Assembly (NCBI RefSeq): GCF_000243255.1
Contig: NZ_CM001436.1
Location: forward strand, 1,948,957-2,012,956
Direction: 5' to 3'
Length of the DNA: 64,000 nucleotides
Source of the DNA: Methanoplanus limicola DSM 2279
Lineage (GTDB): Archaea; Halobacteriota; Methanomicrobia; Methanomicrobiales; Methanomicrobiaceae
The position numbers were made by a program, and so were the translations under genes. Positions 28,189 to 37,224 of the stretch are shown here, piece by piece. Position 1 is the first letter of the stretch; each line of letters starts with the position of its first letter. The notes under the pieces were generated by a model. It searched no databases. It worked only from the letters and a program-made list of their open reading frames with translations, and was not told the DNA's origin.

Positions 28189-29327
28189 ATTATATTCTCC
28201 ATTGAAAGATCAATTGGGGCCTGCAAATACCAGAATTTTCTGCTGAACAATCCATCTTTTCCATGAACTGATTCTATAAGTTCTTTCCTGTCAGGAATCC
28301 TGATTTGAGAATAAAACTCATCGTATTCTTCAAACAGGGATTTATTTTTTAATTTTACTAAGTCCAGCCCCTCTTCGGAGATATAATCATGAATGTCCTG
28401 TTCAATGTTGAAAATGTACCATCTCTGAGCATCATCAAGAGATTTTGGAATTAATCTGCAGTTCAGGTACTCAATATTTATAGGAGAATCTCCAAAAAAT
28501 TCGTTCAATTTCATATTTTTAAAGAATATATTCCCGTTAAATTTGTTTAAATCTCTAATATTATCATTTACCGGGAATGAAGTCTTAATTCCGTTCAATC
28601 TGTCATCCCAGCCAAAGACATCAGGATAAATTTCCTTTAATTTTTGATTTAGGGTTATGCAGTTAATATTGCCCCTTTCCCATTTGCAATTATCATTATC
28701 TGAAAAATATTCGGTTAAATTTGAATTTCCATCAATATAACCACTTATTTTGGTTTCCCTTTTTGATTCCAGGATGATACAGTTATTATTTATTTCAAAG
28801 ATTTTCCCGTTTTCGTATATGGTGCGGTATTCATTAATATCTCTTTTTTTCCTTGCTACTTCAAATTTACAACCTTCTATTGAAGAACTAATATTTTCAG
28901 GAAGTGTGGTTAATTCCGGTTCTCCGTTTATCCTGTTGTCAGAGTGAGATACAGGTTCGCATTCTAGTATTTTTACAGGAATATCCGGTTCATCAGGTAA
29001 AACAATGTGATAGATGTCTCTTTTCAATTCATAGTACTTCTCATTTTCAGCACATTGTAATCCGTTATCTGTCAGAATTGCAGTTTCGCCCGGTATTTCC
29101 CACTCAAAAATGTGATTTTTGATGCAGTAGTTTAGAACTGATTCAGGAACTGCGGGAGGACATGGACCAAGAAATTTACTTTTTATTACATCTGATGATA
29201 TTCTGTTGTTGTTTTCCTTTGCAAGTTTTGCATAGGCAATAACATCACCTCTGTTCTTCTCCCATCCAATTTCCATTTCTATATAGTATTCAAGAAGATT
29301 GCATTTTCTCTCAGTGAGTATTTTCAT
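28185..29327 (-). CDS. Unknown protein, middle gene of helicase-PLD operon
   Basis: 380 residues without a domain I can name. The N-terminal 110 residues are helical with a winged-helix-like pattern (ILTDNGLQCAENEKYYEL), and the C-terminal part is mixed, rich in Asp/Asn/Lys. The gene overlaps both neighbours by 4 nt (ATGA-type junctions at 28185-28188 and 29324-29327), so it must belong to the same unit as the helicase and PLD nuclease. A role in target recognition or regulation is possible, with no direct evidence. Confidence 0.75.
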   Translation of the reverse strand: MKILTERKCNLLEYYIEMEIGWEKNRGDVIAYAKLAKENNNRISSDVIKSKFLGPCPPAVPESVLNYCIKNHIFEWEIPGETAILTDNGLQCAENEKYYELKRDIYHIVLPDEPDIPVKILECEPVSHSDNRINGEPELTTLPENISSSIEGCKFEVARKKRDINEYRTIYENGKIFEINNNCIILESKRETKISGYIDGNSNLTEYFSDNDNCKWERGNINCITLNQKLKEIYPDVFGWDDRLNGIKTSFPVNDNIRDLNKFNGNIFFKNMKLNEFFGDSPINIEYLNCRLIPKSLDDAQRWYIFNIEQDIHDYISEEGLDLVKLKNKSLFEEYDEFYSQIRIPDRKELIESVHGKDGLFSRKFWYLQAPIDLSMENII

Positions 29328-31987
29328 TTTTTCTTCTCCGGAAATTTCATATAATATGGTCCTGTTGCAACATCTTTAAGGATAGAAGAGTCTTCCTGAC
29401 TTTTGAAATACTTTCTAAAACCAAACAAAATCATATAATGGCGTGCACGGGTAAGGGCAACGTTCAGCCTGTTTAAGCTATCGAGGAAACCTATTCTGTC
29501 TGTGTTTACTATGGAGAGAAGGACTATATCTGCCTCATGGCCCTGAAAACCATCCACGGTATTGATTGTGACGGTTATTCTTTCGTCATCAGGGAAAAAA
29601 ACTGAATTTCCTGATACATTAAACTTATTTTTAAATAATCTGACCAGTAGTTCCTTTTGGTTCTGATAAAAAGTCAGAACTGCAATATTCCATGGTTTAT
29701 CCTGAATTAAACCAGGCGATTCCTTTAATTCGGTTATAATGTCTGTGAGGTGTGAAATCAGAATTTCCGCTTCAGTTTCATTGACATTATTCTTTTTCTC
29801 ACCGGCAGAACTTATTGGAGTATATGGATATGTTACCCACACTGCACGGTTATTATACTTGATTAAGTTTAATTCTCTTTCCCGGATATCTGAAATTGTT
29901 TTAGTACTTTTGAGGCATTCAAGACCTTGCCGGTTGTAAATATTTTCCCTTGAATATTTAATTATGTCATCATGAGACCTGTGCTGGAATTCAAGGACAT
30001 AGTATCTCTTCTCAAGGTCTTTTTCTGTAAGTCCCCCGGTTATACAATTATTTCCCGGTGATTTATCTCCATGATAACCGCTTGTAATCAACTCAATGAT
30101 GGATGGTAACGGAATAAATTCAATGTTTCTTATTTCGTCTAAAAGTATATTTTTAAATCCCGGTTCAAATTCTGGCAGAAGGTTTCTGATCTCACGACTG
30201 TACCTTTTTTTAGTACCATATGAATTACCGTCACCCTTTTTAAAATACCTGAGTTCAAATTTTCGTTCAGTTCTCCATGCAAGGGCAACTTCCAGATTTT
30301 TCTCGAAAGAATATTCTCTGTTCTTAAATTTCTTTTTGAAATTATTCTCTGCTTTTTTAGTTATAGTTTCATCAATGTCTTTACCGGAAGCGTAGATTAT
30401 CTCTGAAAGAATTCTTTTGGAGATTGCGTCCGTTTTGCAGTTACATGATAAGTAAACGACCGGCTTACTGCTCCTGATATTATTATGATTATTATCAAGG
30501 TCAATTATCTGAATACCTGTTGATTCTGCCTGATGTCTGTAATAATCTCTGACTTTCGGATCCTCTTCTGAGATTAGAACAGGTGCTTTATACCTGCTGC
30601 ATATGGAAATGTCTGTACAGACTTTTTCTATTGTTTCATAATCAGGACTTGGTTCTGATTTTTTAATTTCTTCTATAATGGATGCTTTAATATTTGCACC
30701 AAGTTCCTTCTCATTAACAAATGGGGGTAATTGCAGAGGGTCACCCACAATAACCCATTTCTTTGCAAATAATGCAGGGACAAGCCATTCCTGAAATGTT
30801 GCACGGCTTGCTTCATCAATTATTAATAGGTCATATGCAGGCTCAATATTCTCCTTCATGTTTTTAATTGAAGGGTGGTGGAGAATACCCATTGTCGTTC
30901 CACAGATGAGATTCGCAGAATTAAGGATAATTTCGGTTGCGATATCATTGTTTGTTTTAACTGCTGATAGGAAATATTCCTGCGATTCTGAAATCTGATC
31001 CGGATATTCAGTTTCGATATAGTCGATAATTCTCTTGCGTTCAGTATCCCTTCTTTTGTCTATGTGGTAGTCTTTAAGCCTCTCATCCACTTTTATTTCT
31101 CTTGCACTTATTCTTACAGCAGTTATTTCTTCCCTGTCAGCAATTTTTGCAAGTACGTTATCAACTGCAGTATGAGTTGGTGCACAGAGTAGTATCTTCT
31201 TACCTCTTTTTGCAGCCTGAAGTATAAGTTCACATATTGATTCCGTCTTTCCTGAACCCGGAGGGCCATTAAGAATGCAGAAGTCCGGAGAATTAAGAGC
31301 ACTGTTTACAAATTTTTTCTGAATTTGTGTTCCGTATTTATCATTGCAGGCAAAGGCATCACTGTCAAGAATTTCCCAATCAGTGACAGGATTATATTCT
31401 ATTGGGAATTCATCAAGAACTGTTTCTATGCCAGATTTCGGCTGAAATAATTTTATTATAGGAAGGTATTCATCCCTGCAGTTGTTTGCCAGTGCCCTTA
31501 TTGCTTCAATCTGTTTTTCTATTACATACAATTGTGGTGGAAGGATAATTTTTTCAGAAGAGGGTCTTTGTGAAAGAAGCAAACGGTCTTCTTTGTAATC
31601 AATATCTAATATGCTAATATATTTTGAAAAAGAAGTATTTGCATACTTTTCTCTTCCGGGGTCAATTACTCTGTCAGAGTCAAAGAAACCGGACTTTATC
31701 TTTTGGAAATTGGCTGCACTGAGATTTTTTCCTGATTTGAGAGTAACCCAACAGTTTGTATTTTCTTTTTTTTCTGCTCCCCCATCTCCTGTTTTTTCAT
31801 GTTCTGCCTCACAGAAAAGGTATGAAGGATTCTTTTTTTGGTATTCACGTGCTTTTAAAAGATATTTCTCATAGATGTTGAGAAATTTTGAGGTGTGTTT
31901 TATGTACAGATCATAATTTTCAGAATTCTCACCATTGTCCGGTTTCTGAAAATGAGGTGCAATTTTGCCCCTGTCACCTAAAATCAT
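29324..31987 (-). CDS. SF1 (UPF1/DNA2-like, COG1112) helicase
   Basis: 887 residues. An N-terminal extension of about 235 residues, then Walker A CILNGPPGSGKTESICELIL, motif Ic APTHTAVDNVLAK, Walker B LLIIDEASRATFQEW, VIVGDPLQLPPFV, and C-terminal motifs TVDGFQGHEADIVLLS and LNVALTRARHYMILFG: the full UPF1/DNA2 set. No kinase or nuclease domain is fused to it. First gene of a three-gene overlapping operon with an unknown protein and a PLD nuclease. Together they look like a split, Mokosh-like defence system that senses RNA or RNA-DNA structures; the assignment is inference from gene content. Confidence 0.9.
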   Translation of the reverse strand: MILGDRGKIAPHFQKPDNGENSENYDLYIKHTSKFLNIYEKYLLKAREYQKKNPSYLFCEAEHEKTGDGGAEKKENTNCWVTLKSGKNLSAANFQKIKSGFFDSDRVIDPGREKYANTSFSKYISILDIDYKEDRLLLSQRPSSEKIILPPQLYVIEKQIEAIRALANNCRDEYLPIIKLFQPKSGIETVLDEFPIEYNPVTDWEILDSDAFACNDKYGTQIQKKFVNSALNSPDFCILNGPPGSGKTESICELILQAAKRGKKILLCAPTHTAVDNVLAKIADREEITAVRISAREIKVDERLKDYHIDKRRDTERKRIIDYIETEYPDQISESQEYFLSAVKTNNDIATEIILNSANLICGTTMGILHHPSIKNMKENIEPAYDLLIIDEASRATFQEWLVPALFAKKWVIVGDPLQLPPFVNEKELGANIKASIIEEIKKSEPSPDYETIEKVCTDISICSRYKAPVLISEEDPKVRDYYRHQAESTGIQIIDLDNNHNNIRSSKPVVYLSCNCKTDAISKRILSEIIYASGKDIDETITKKAENNFKKKFKNREYSFEKNLEVALAWRTERKFELRYFKKGDGNSYGTKKRYSREIRNLLPEFEPGFKNILLDEIRNIEFIPLPSIIELITSGYHGDKSPGNNCITGGLTEKDLEKRYYVLEFQHRSHDDIIKYSRENIYNRQGLECLKSTKTISDIRERELNLIKYNNRAVWVTYPYTPISSAGEKKNNVNETEAEILISHLTDIITELKESPGLIQDKPWNIAVLTFYQNQKELLVRLFKNKFNVSGNSVFFPDDERITVTINTVDGFQGHEADIVLLSIVNTDRIGFLDSLNRLNVALTRARHYMILFGFRKYFKSQEDSSILKDVATGPYYMKFPEKKK

Positions 31988-32123
31988 TAAAAAATTATAT
32001 TATTCTATGCTTTTTAAATATTTTGTTTTGATTTCAATAGCATTATTTAATTATTAATTATTTACATTGAATCAAAAACAAACCCAATGAAGTTATAACT
32101 ACTATAAATCCAAACCTAATCCA

Positions 32124-32636
32124 ATGACAGTCTGGATTGCATCAACAAACCGGGAGAACTGGGAAGTTATAAGGGAGAAGAACCTCTGGGGTGTGCCAAA
32201 GAGGAATAAGAACAGCATTGAGAGATCAAACCCCAAAGATAAAATCCTGATCTTTGTAAAACAGGAAGTTGTCCGGCAGGAAAAAACCGGTAAGGTTGCG
32301 GGAACGGGTGCAGGTGAATGTGAAGATACCGGAGATGAAGTAATTCAGTCAGCCATAACCGGAGCCTTTGAGATAATATCAGAACCTTTTGAGGACGAAT
32401 CTTTGGTCTTCAAAAAACCGCCGACAATGCCCGGAGAAGAGTTTTTCCCATACCGGGTAAAGCTAAAGCCGGTTGAGATATTTGAAGAGCCTCTGGATTT
32501 CAAGTCATTGATTCCAAAGCTTGAGTTTATCACCAATAAGAAGCAGTGGACCGGACATTTAAGAACGGCAATGAGAACTATTCCTGATGCTGATTATGAA
32601 TATATCATGAAGGCTGCAAAGACACCGAGAGGATGA
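32124..32636 (+). CDS. EVE-domain protein, copy 1
   Basis: 170 residues. TVWIASTNRENWEVIREKNL then WGVPKRNK, a pair of basic residues, PKDKILIFV and a C-terminal [19 protein letters not shown] match the PUA-like EVE fold (UPF0310), which binds modified bases and is common in restriction-type defence. A Gly/Glu-rich insertion of variable length lies at about residue 58-72. TATAAAT about 22 bases before ATG and no ribosome site suggest leaderless mRNA. A second near-identical copy is at 39041 and broken copies are at 42774 and 51604. Confidence 0.85.
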   Translation: MTVWIASTNRENWEVIREKNLWGVPKRNKNSIERSNPKDKILIFVKQEVVRQEKTGKVAGTGAGECEDTGDEVIQSAITGAFEIISEPFEDESLVFKKPPTMPGEEFFPYRVKLKPVEIFEEPLDFKSLIPKLEFITNKKQWTGHLRTAMRTIPDADYEYIMKAAKTPRG

Positions 32637-32703
32637 TGACTCCGGAAAGAGGACATAACTCATCTTAGAGGCATGCATTGCGTAGGCAACCGGAACAACG
32701 GCA

Positions 32704-33570
32704 TCAGTTAACATCTTCTTCATCTCCCTGCTTTGCCAGACATCCGGATGAATCAGCTATCTTTTTTTCCTGTGACTTTACCCGGCGCTCAAGTTTCTTC
32801 AGGTCTTCCTCAGGTGGCAGTGATTCCGGTCTGATGCCGCGTTTTACCAGAAGCTCCCTGATGTCCTCATTGTTCAGAACATGCTCACCGGTAATTGCAG
32901 GCTCACCGTAAAGTTCATCCTTCACCACATTGAAATTCGTGATCTCAGTTGCAAGATTCTTTGCTGTTATAGTAACAGTTGGCAGAAAATCTGCAAGAGG
33001 ACGGTTATTTGGTGCGCCAAGATTCTCCTTCATCTTCTTAGTTGTAAGTCCACCGAATAGTGCCTGATCACCTTTACTGCGTATCCGCCCGAAACCTGAT
33101 TCATCCACCCCCCTTTCATAGATATTTTTGGACAGTACAGTCTCAGACTCACGCAGCCGGTCCCGTGCCTTTAAGCGTTCTGCAAGCTGAAGATGCTCCT
33201 CAATAATCTCCTGCCTTCGTGTCTGCACAGCGAAATAACTCTGTGCAAATGCAATCTCATCCTTTCTGGGATCTCCGTTCTGGGCAATGAGATAACAGGC
33301 ATACCTGGTTAACATGATGTCGGGGATTTCACGCTCTGCTCCTGACCCAAGTGATACCATTTTGTTGACGTTAACAAAATGGTCTGAAACCTCATTTTTT
33401 GCATTTTTACAGGATTCCTGGGCTTTTTCAATAACTTTTGAAAAGTTCCGCCACTCCCTGTAACCCAGAAGCATCTGAAGATCCCTCGCATACCAGAACT
33501 CAACCCCGTCTGCTTCATAGACAAAGTCTTCAAAGTTCCGGTGAAGACGACTCACAATATCCGGTTTCAT
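32704..33570 (-). CDS. dinD: DinD-like protein (BRO-N family)
   Basis: 288 residues. EFWYARDLQMLLGYREWRNF is the BRO-N signature, followed by EIPDIMLTRYACYLIAQNGD, FAQSYFAVQTRRQEI, and the DinD-specific ERGVDESGFGRIRSKGDQAL. DinD in E. coli is induced by DNA damage and inhibits RecA filaments; archaeal versions are part of the mobile pool. The start overlaps the stop of a 46-residue frame (ATGA). It converges with the EVE gene. A remnant of its 3' part is found at 56125-56290. Length is typical. Confidence 0.88.
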   Translation of the reverse strand: MKPDIVSRLHRNFEDFVYEADGVEFWYARDLQMLLGYREWRNFSKVIEKAQESCKNAKNEVSDHFVNVNKMVSLGSGAEREIPDIMLTRYACYLIAQNGDPRKDEIAFAQSYFAVQTRRQEIIEEHLQLAERLKARDRLRESETVLSKNIYERGVDESGFGRIRSKGDQALFGGLTTKKMKENLGAPNNRPLADFLPTVTITAKNLATEITNFNVVKDELYGEPAITGEHVLNNEDIRELLVKRGIRPESLPPEEDLKKLERRVKSQEKKIADSSGCLAKQGDEEDVN

Positions 33571-33707
33571 AAGGTGCCTCCCTGCTGAATTGCCTGAAAT
33601 ATTGGTACATTGACCAGAGGATATAACTCTCCCTGGGTAAAAATTTTATTAGCTGCGGATTCTTCTTTAATCGGGCTGATTTCTCTGCAAAGCCCCGGTC
33701 CTTCCAT
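33567..33707 (-). CDS. Small frame (46 aa) coupled to dinD, possibly 3' end of a lost gene
   Basis: From ATG 33705-33707 to TGA 33567-33569 the product begins MEGPGLCREISPIKEESAAN and ends VNVPIFQAIQQGGTL, with its stop overlapping the dinD ATG by 4 nt. The frame continues upstream to a TAA, and before that another frame-mate reads AAATKVLHKLRRKW. This suggests the decayed 3' end of a larger gene that preceded dinD rather than a free-standing peptide. Confidence 0.4.
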   Translation of the reverse strand: MEGPGLCREISPIKEESAANKIFTQGELYPLVNVPIFQAIQQGGTL

Positions 33708-33911
33708 ATATTCATCCCTCTCTGCTTTAGACTTTTACCATTTTCTCCGAAGTTTATGCAGCACCTTAGTTGCAGCCGCAACGTCTGTGGTTTCCGACTC
33801 CGTTTTATTCTCTACATACCTGGGTCAGGATTCAGGTTTTAGCCCTTATTCATAATTTTATTTGTCTGATAAATATGTTGGTTATTCCTTATACCTATAC
33901 TTTTGTCTAAA

Positions 33912-34074
33912 TATTGGATCTGTATATCATCACAACAAAAGCTGTAAACCTCTCTGAAGAAGATATAACAGGCCGGACAAACTAAATTTAAATGAAAGGG
34001 AGTAGCTTTCAGGCATAAAATTAAGGATTTCTCCACGTTTTAAGTTCTCTGATGAAGCTATTGAGGCATATATA
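33912..34074 (+). pseudogene. Decayed copy of the VapB-type antitoxin gene
   Basis: Matches 42452-42613 closely: CACAACAAAAGCTGTAAACC and TCTCCACGTTTTAAG are shared, but the ATG has become ATC (33929-33931) and several small indels break the frame. It is a dead duplicate of the gene at 42469. Confidence 0.8.
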
Positions 34075-34186
34075 ATGATACGGGTGGGTGATTATATCTG
34101 CATACAAAAGAGACAGTATCTTCCGGTCATTTCTATCGTAAAATGTAAATGTTTTTGAAGAGTATAATATCTAATACGTGAATAAT

Positions 34187-35239
34187 ATGGCAGAAAGAGA
34201 GACACCAAAAACATGGATCTTCATCCGTGACGGTGACATAGTAAAAAACCATTCTATTGAAGGTTTAGCATTTGCCAGAATTATCACAGACGTTCAGCGT
34301 GTAATTGACAATATTGGTGCTTCAAAATACGGAAAAGATTACAAAAAAGAAGACTTACGCCTGTACTTCAAAGATATCCAGGAAGGTAGTGTAGTTGCAC
34401 CTATGTACCCGATAACATATCCAGCATCACCTGACAGCAAAAACCTTTTTACTGAAATAACGGGCATAATGGAACGCCTTATTACAACACTGAATACAAA
34501 GCCGGACTTATTCAGGGAACAGTTAGAATCTGAGATAACATCTCCTCCTGAAAGAATAGGTCTTTTAAAGAGTCTGGCCTCACTCTCTTCATCCAATACT
34601 CCCGTTGAGATCAAAACCTCAGTTAAAAAACCACAGAATGGTCACTTTATTCCGAAACATTATACCAGTTATCTCAACGATCTCCTTATAGACTATGGAG
34701 GATACGGCGAAGTATCAGTAAGCGGAGTAATTGTCAGAATAAACGGTGACAAAAATTATTATTTTACAATTGAGGCGAAAAACGGCCACAAATATAACTG
34801 CTATTTTGACCCTTCAAAAGAGGAGACAGTTAAATCACTTTATAAAAAATGGGTTGGGTTCAAAGGAGATATGACAAAAACCCAGAAACAGACGAAGATA
34901 CATTCTGTTAAAGAACTTGATGAAGTTAAAACAGAAACTCTTCACAATGCTGAAAATTACGTATTCAAAGAACCCATAAAATTTGATGTTCACTATGATA
35001 ATGATGATAAATTATGGTGTATTGAAAATGAAAGTCTTTCATTATCCGGATATGGAACAAGTTACAATAAAGCCTTAAACTCTTTGACCGATGAAATCGA
35101 AGGCCATGTATTAAGTTTTACAAATTTTCCGGATGAAAAACACAGTTCTGAATCACTCAGGCTTAAAGAAAGATTGTCTGTTTACATCGATTTCAAAGCC
35201 GCTAAAAAGATTATTGACGGAAAATATGGTGGTGTCTGA
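34187..35239 (+). CDS. Large HicB-like antitoxin fusion, partner of a HicA toxin
   Basis: 350 residues from ATG 34187 (a GTG at 34178 is also open; TATAAT about 26 bases before the ATG favours leaderless start at ATG). The N-terminal 280 residues are not recognised: TWIFIRDGDIVKNHSIEGLA, a helix, then KDIQEGSVVAPMYPI. The last 70 residues look like a HicB-type domain: DVHYDNDDKLWCIENESLSL then GYGTSYNKALNSLTDEIEGH. The next gene, 2 bases later, encodes a HicA-like protein, so this is probably its antitoxin with an additional N-terminal domain. Normal HicB proteins are 70-150 residues. Confidence 0.65.
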   Translation: MAERETPKTWIFIRDGDIVKNHSIEGLAFARIITDVQRVIDNIGASKYGKDYKKEDLRLYFKDIQEGSVVAPMYPITYPASPDSKNLFTEITGIMERLITTLNTKPDLFREQLESEITSPPERIGLLKSLASLSSSNTPVEIKTSVKKPQNGHFIPKHYTSYLNDLLIDYGGYGEVSVSGVIVRINGDKNYYFTIEAKNGHKYNCYFDPSKEETVKSLYKKWVGFKGDMTKTQKQTKIHSVKELDEVKTETLHNAENYVFKEPIKFDVHYDNDDKLWCIENESLSLSGYGTSYNKALNSLTDEIEGHVLSFTNFPDEKHSSESLRLKERLSVYIDFKAAKKIIDGKYGGV

Positions 35240-35241
35240 GG

Positions 35242-35535
35242 TTGTCACTGAAGAAACGTGATTTTTCCAAAGCTGCTACATCAAAAGGATATATCGAAGT
35301 CAGAGCCGGAAATCATGTCTTTTACAGGTTCACAGATTCTGAAGGAAAAATCTGTGATCGGGTTCATACCAGGATGAGTCATGGCAGTGCAAAAGATTTG
35401 TCAAATGACCTTCTTGCAAAAATGTATAAACAGATGAAGTTTGATAAAAAAACTGATCTTGAAGAGTACATAAAGTGCACGTTCACCGAAGAAAAATACC
35501 GGAATCATCTGAGAAATAAAGGTTATGAGGTGTAA
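35242..35535 (+). CDS. HicA-like mRNA interferase toxin
   Basis: 97 residues. SKGYIEVRAGNHVFYRFTDS with a His in the G-N-H motif, then HTRMSHGSAKDLSNDLLAKM, matches the dsRBD-like HicA fold in which that His is catalytic for mRNA cleavage. It is longer than classical HicA (about 60) by a C-terminal extension. The start is a TTG (35242) directly behind the stop of the HicB-fusion gene, implying coupled translation. Gene order antitoxin then toxin. Confidence 0.72.
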   Translation: MSLKKRDFSKAATSKGYIEVRAGNHVFYRFTDSEGKICDRVHTRMSHGSAKDLSNDLLAKMYKQMKFDKKTDLEEYIKCTFTEEKYRNHLRNKGYEV

Positions 35536-35694
35536 AACCTTATGTGCAGAACTCTCAAAAACCTCTTCTCCCTGTAACGATTCAGCCGGAAATAAATCAG
35601 AGCATTAACAACAGGACATCCCTTCATACAGGGAAATAAGAGACTGGCTTTTCTTCTGTCGGCCCTTGTTCTATACCGGGCACCGGAGTGTTAT

Positions 35695-35808
35695 ATGATC
35701 ATAAGTCCGGACGAAAAGAATAATAATTTTGTCCGTGAAATTGCCAAAGGGAATAAATCACTGGAAGATGTTACTGTGTGGCTCAAAGCCAGCGTAAAAA
35801 AAGAATAA
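35695..35808 (+). CDS. Putative small protein, 37 aa
   Basis: ATG at 35695 with GGAGTG about 5 nt upstream, stop at 35806-35808. The product MIISPDEKNNNFVREIAKGN continues to SLEDVTVWLKASVKKE. It is highly charged and helical. It converges end to end with the minus-strand gene at 35809. It may be a real small gene or the 3' end of a lost one. Confidence 0.4.
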   Translation: MIISPDEKNNNFVREIAKGNKSLEDVTVWLKASVKKE

Positions 35809-36072
35809 TTATTCTGCCAGGAGAACAAGTGTCCCCTTATGCCTCTTCATAAGCATTTTAAAGTCGTCCTGGCGTTGTGTTTTCCGGGATTTATCTTCAG
35901 CTTTTGGGACATTTATTTCAGATTCAGGAATAGCATTTATTGTTTTTTTGTTATCCGGATTTACAGATGCTTTTACAGGGGATACGATATTCACTGATGA
36001 ATGCTGGCGATATGCCCGTGATGCTTTCACAAATCTTCTGTTATATCTTGATTTGATTCCGTAATTCTGCAT
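35809..36072 (-). CDS. Hypothetical basic protein
   Basis: 87 residues, strongly basic N-terminus (GIKSRYNRRFVKASRAYRQH) and Lys/Arg-rich throughout, with no hydrophobic segment. GGGGAGG lies about 8 nt before ATG, so expression is likely. A nucleic-acid-binding role is possible from charge alone. No family recognised. Confidence 0.6.
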   Translation of the reverse strand: MQNYGIKSRYNRRFVKASRAYRQHSSVNIVSPVKASVNPDNKKTINAIPESEINVPKAEDKSRKTQRQDDFKMLMKRHKGTLVLLAE

Positions 36073-36226
36073 TAATTATACCTCCCCTTTATTATCACTA
36101 TTATCTGCTGTTTCCTGATAATCTCATATTTGTGCTGTAGTGGTATTATAGTGCAGAACCTTACGTTTTGGAATGATCGGAATGAAATGGAGGTTATTCC
36201 AAAGCGTGCATTCTAATCGCACTACA

Positions 36227-36267
36227 TAGTCTTAAGCAAACTTTCCGGAAAGTTTGGTATTAGACTA
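36227..36267. promoter_or_regulatory. 41-nt near-perfect palindrome
   Basis: TAGTCTTAAGCAAACTTTCC pairs with GGAAAGTTTGGTATTAGACTA apart from three positions, with a perfect 18-bp core AAACTTTCCGGAAAGTTT at 36238-36255. No run of T follows directly. It lies in a 400-base gene-free stretch (36073-36477) that otherwise holds nothing I recognise. An operator, terminator or recombination site. Confidence 0.6.
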
Positions 36268-36477
36268 TAATATTTAGATCAGGCATAGAGAATATTTGCC
36301 GGAAGATTCTTCCGGATAAAACTTCACTAAGCAGTGGACAAAAATCCCTATATCATTGAGCAGTATAAGATAAAAACCATCGAAAAAGCTCATAACGGTT
36401 ATTCACGGAGTTAGAACTGTTTTAAAATCTCCCCCCTACAAGCGGCTTCAGCACAACGATCTGCTATCAATATATGG

Positions 36478-36684
36478 TCAGAGTTCTGATTCATCAATCC
36501 CTGAAAGCTTCATCAGATGCTTCTGCAAACCAATTTTTAGTGAAGTATTTCCATGGACAGGAACAGTAATTCTGTTTGGACCTACGTATTTGCCCTATAT
36601 GTAGTGACTGCCGGAAATTCTCATTAGTTCCCAGCCGTGTGATTCCAGGAGACTAAAGAACTTTTTGCCACTGACGGCTTTCAA
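36478..36684 (-). pseudogene. HicA toxin gene with an in-frame TAG
   Basis: Starting at a TTG (36682-36684) overlapping the HicB stop, the frame reads KKFFSLLESHGWELMRISGS then HYI, an amber stop, then GKYVGPNRITVPVHGNTSLK and a C-terminal LMKLSGID. This is a complete classical HicA (about 68 codons), including the catalytic G-S-H motif, broken by one TAG. A single substitution explains it. Its loss leaves the HicB antitoxin alone. Confidence 0.82.
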
Positions 36685-36884
36685 ACCGCAATCTCCATTA
36701 CTCTGTCTTTTCCGGACAGGGAAATATTCTGTACATCCACAGACAGGCATCCTTCTACTGCGTCATAAATATTGGCAAGCAGCTCATCAAAAGTCTCACC
36801 CTGAGTTACACAACCGGGAATTGAAGGAACTTCTGCCCAAAATCCGCCTTCCTCCGCCTCATGAATGATTACTTTCAGTTTCAT
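36681..36884 (-). CDS. hicB: HicB antitoxin
   Basis: 67 residues: [40 protein letters not shown], a full HicB partial RNase H fold. Overlaps the inactivated HicA gene downstream by 4 nt. Usually HicB binds HicA and its own promoter; with HicA broken it may persist only as a relic or as a cross-neutralising antitoxin for other HicA proteins in the island. Confidence 0.88.
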   Translation of the reverse strand: MKLKVIIHEAEEGGFWAEVPSIPGCVTQGETFDELLANIYDAVEGCLSVDVQNISLSGKDRVMEIAV

Positions 36885-37009
36885 TACAGGATATATTGTT
36901 TTGACAATATATTAGATTTTACCTGATTACCCAAAGACAAATCAGAGATTCTAAGGATAAAAATCCTTAAACCATTCGGTCCGGCAAAAATAAAAATGTC
37001 CTTCATTGG

Positions 37010-37205
37010 TTATTTATGGCTAAGGGCCTTATATGTCCGCCGTGCGGCTTTCATCAGGACCTTATCTGTATCTTCAAGAGTATATCCTTTTTCACTCCAT
37101 TTAACCCATTCAGAGATGATTATGCTTTCGGGGGACATCCCGGCAGGAATCCTTTTTCTCTAAGATTTCAGTGATAGGTTTGCAGGTTAATTTTTTTCGG
37201 GTCAT
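37010..37205 (-). pseudogene. Small frameshifted gene remnant
   Basis: ATG at 37203-37205 opens TRKKLTCKPITEILEKK, but the conserved-looking continuation (PAGMSPESIIISEWVKWSEK, then DTDKVLMKAARRTYKALSHK) is in another frame, ending at 37010. One frameshift near 37150 would join them to about 65 residues. Basic and helical; perhaps a small DNA-binding or antitoxin protein. Confidence 0.4.
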
Positions 37206-37224
37206 TATTTCTCCAGAATCAGTA

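Noticed and set aside
36478-36684. TAG in HicA read as pyrrolysine
   Set aside because: Pyrrolysine use is not expected outside methylamine-using methanogens, no Pyl genes are seen here, and a nonsense mutation is simpler.
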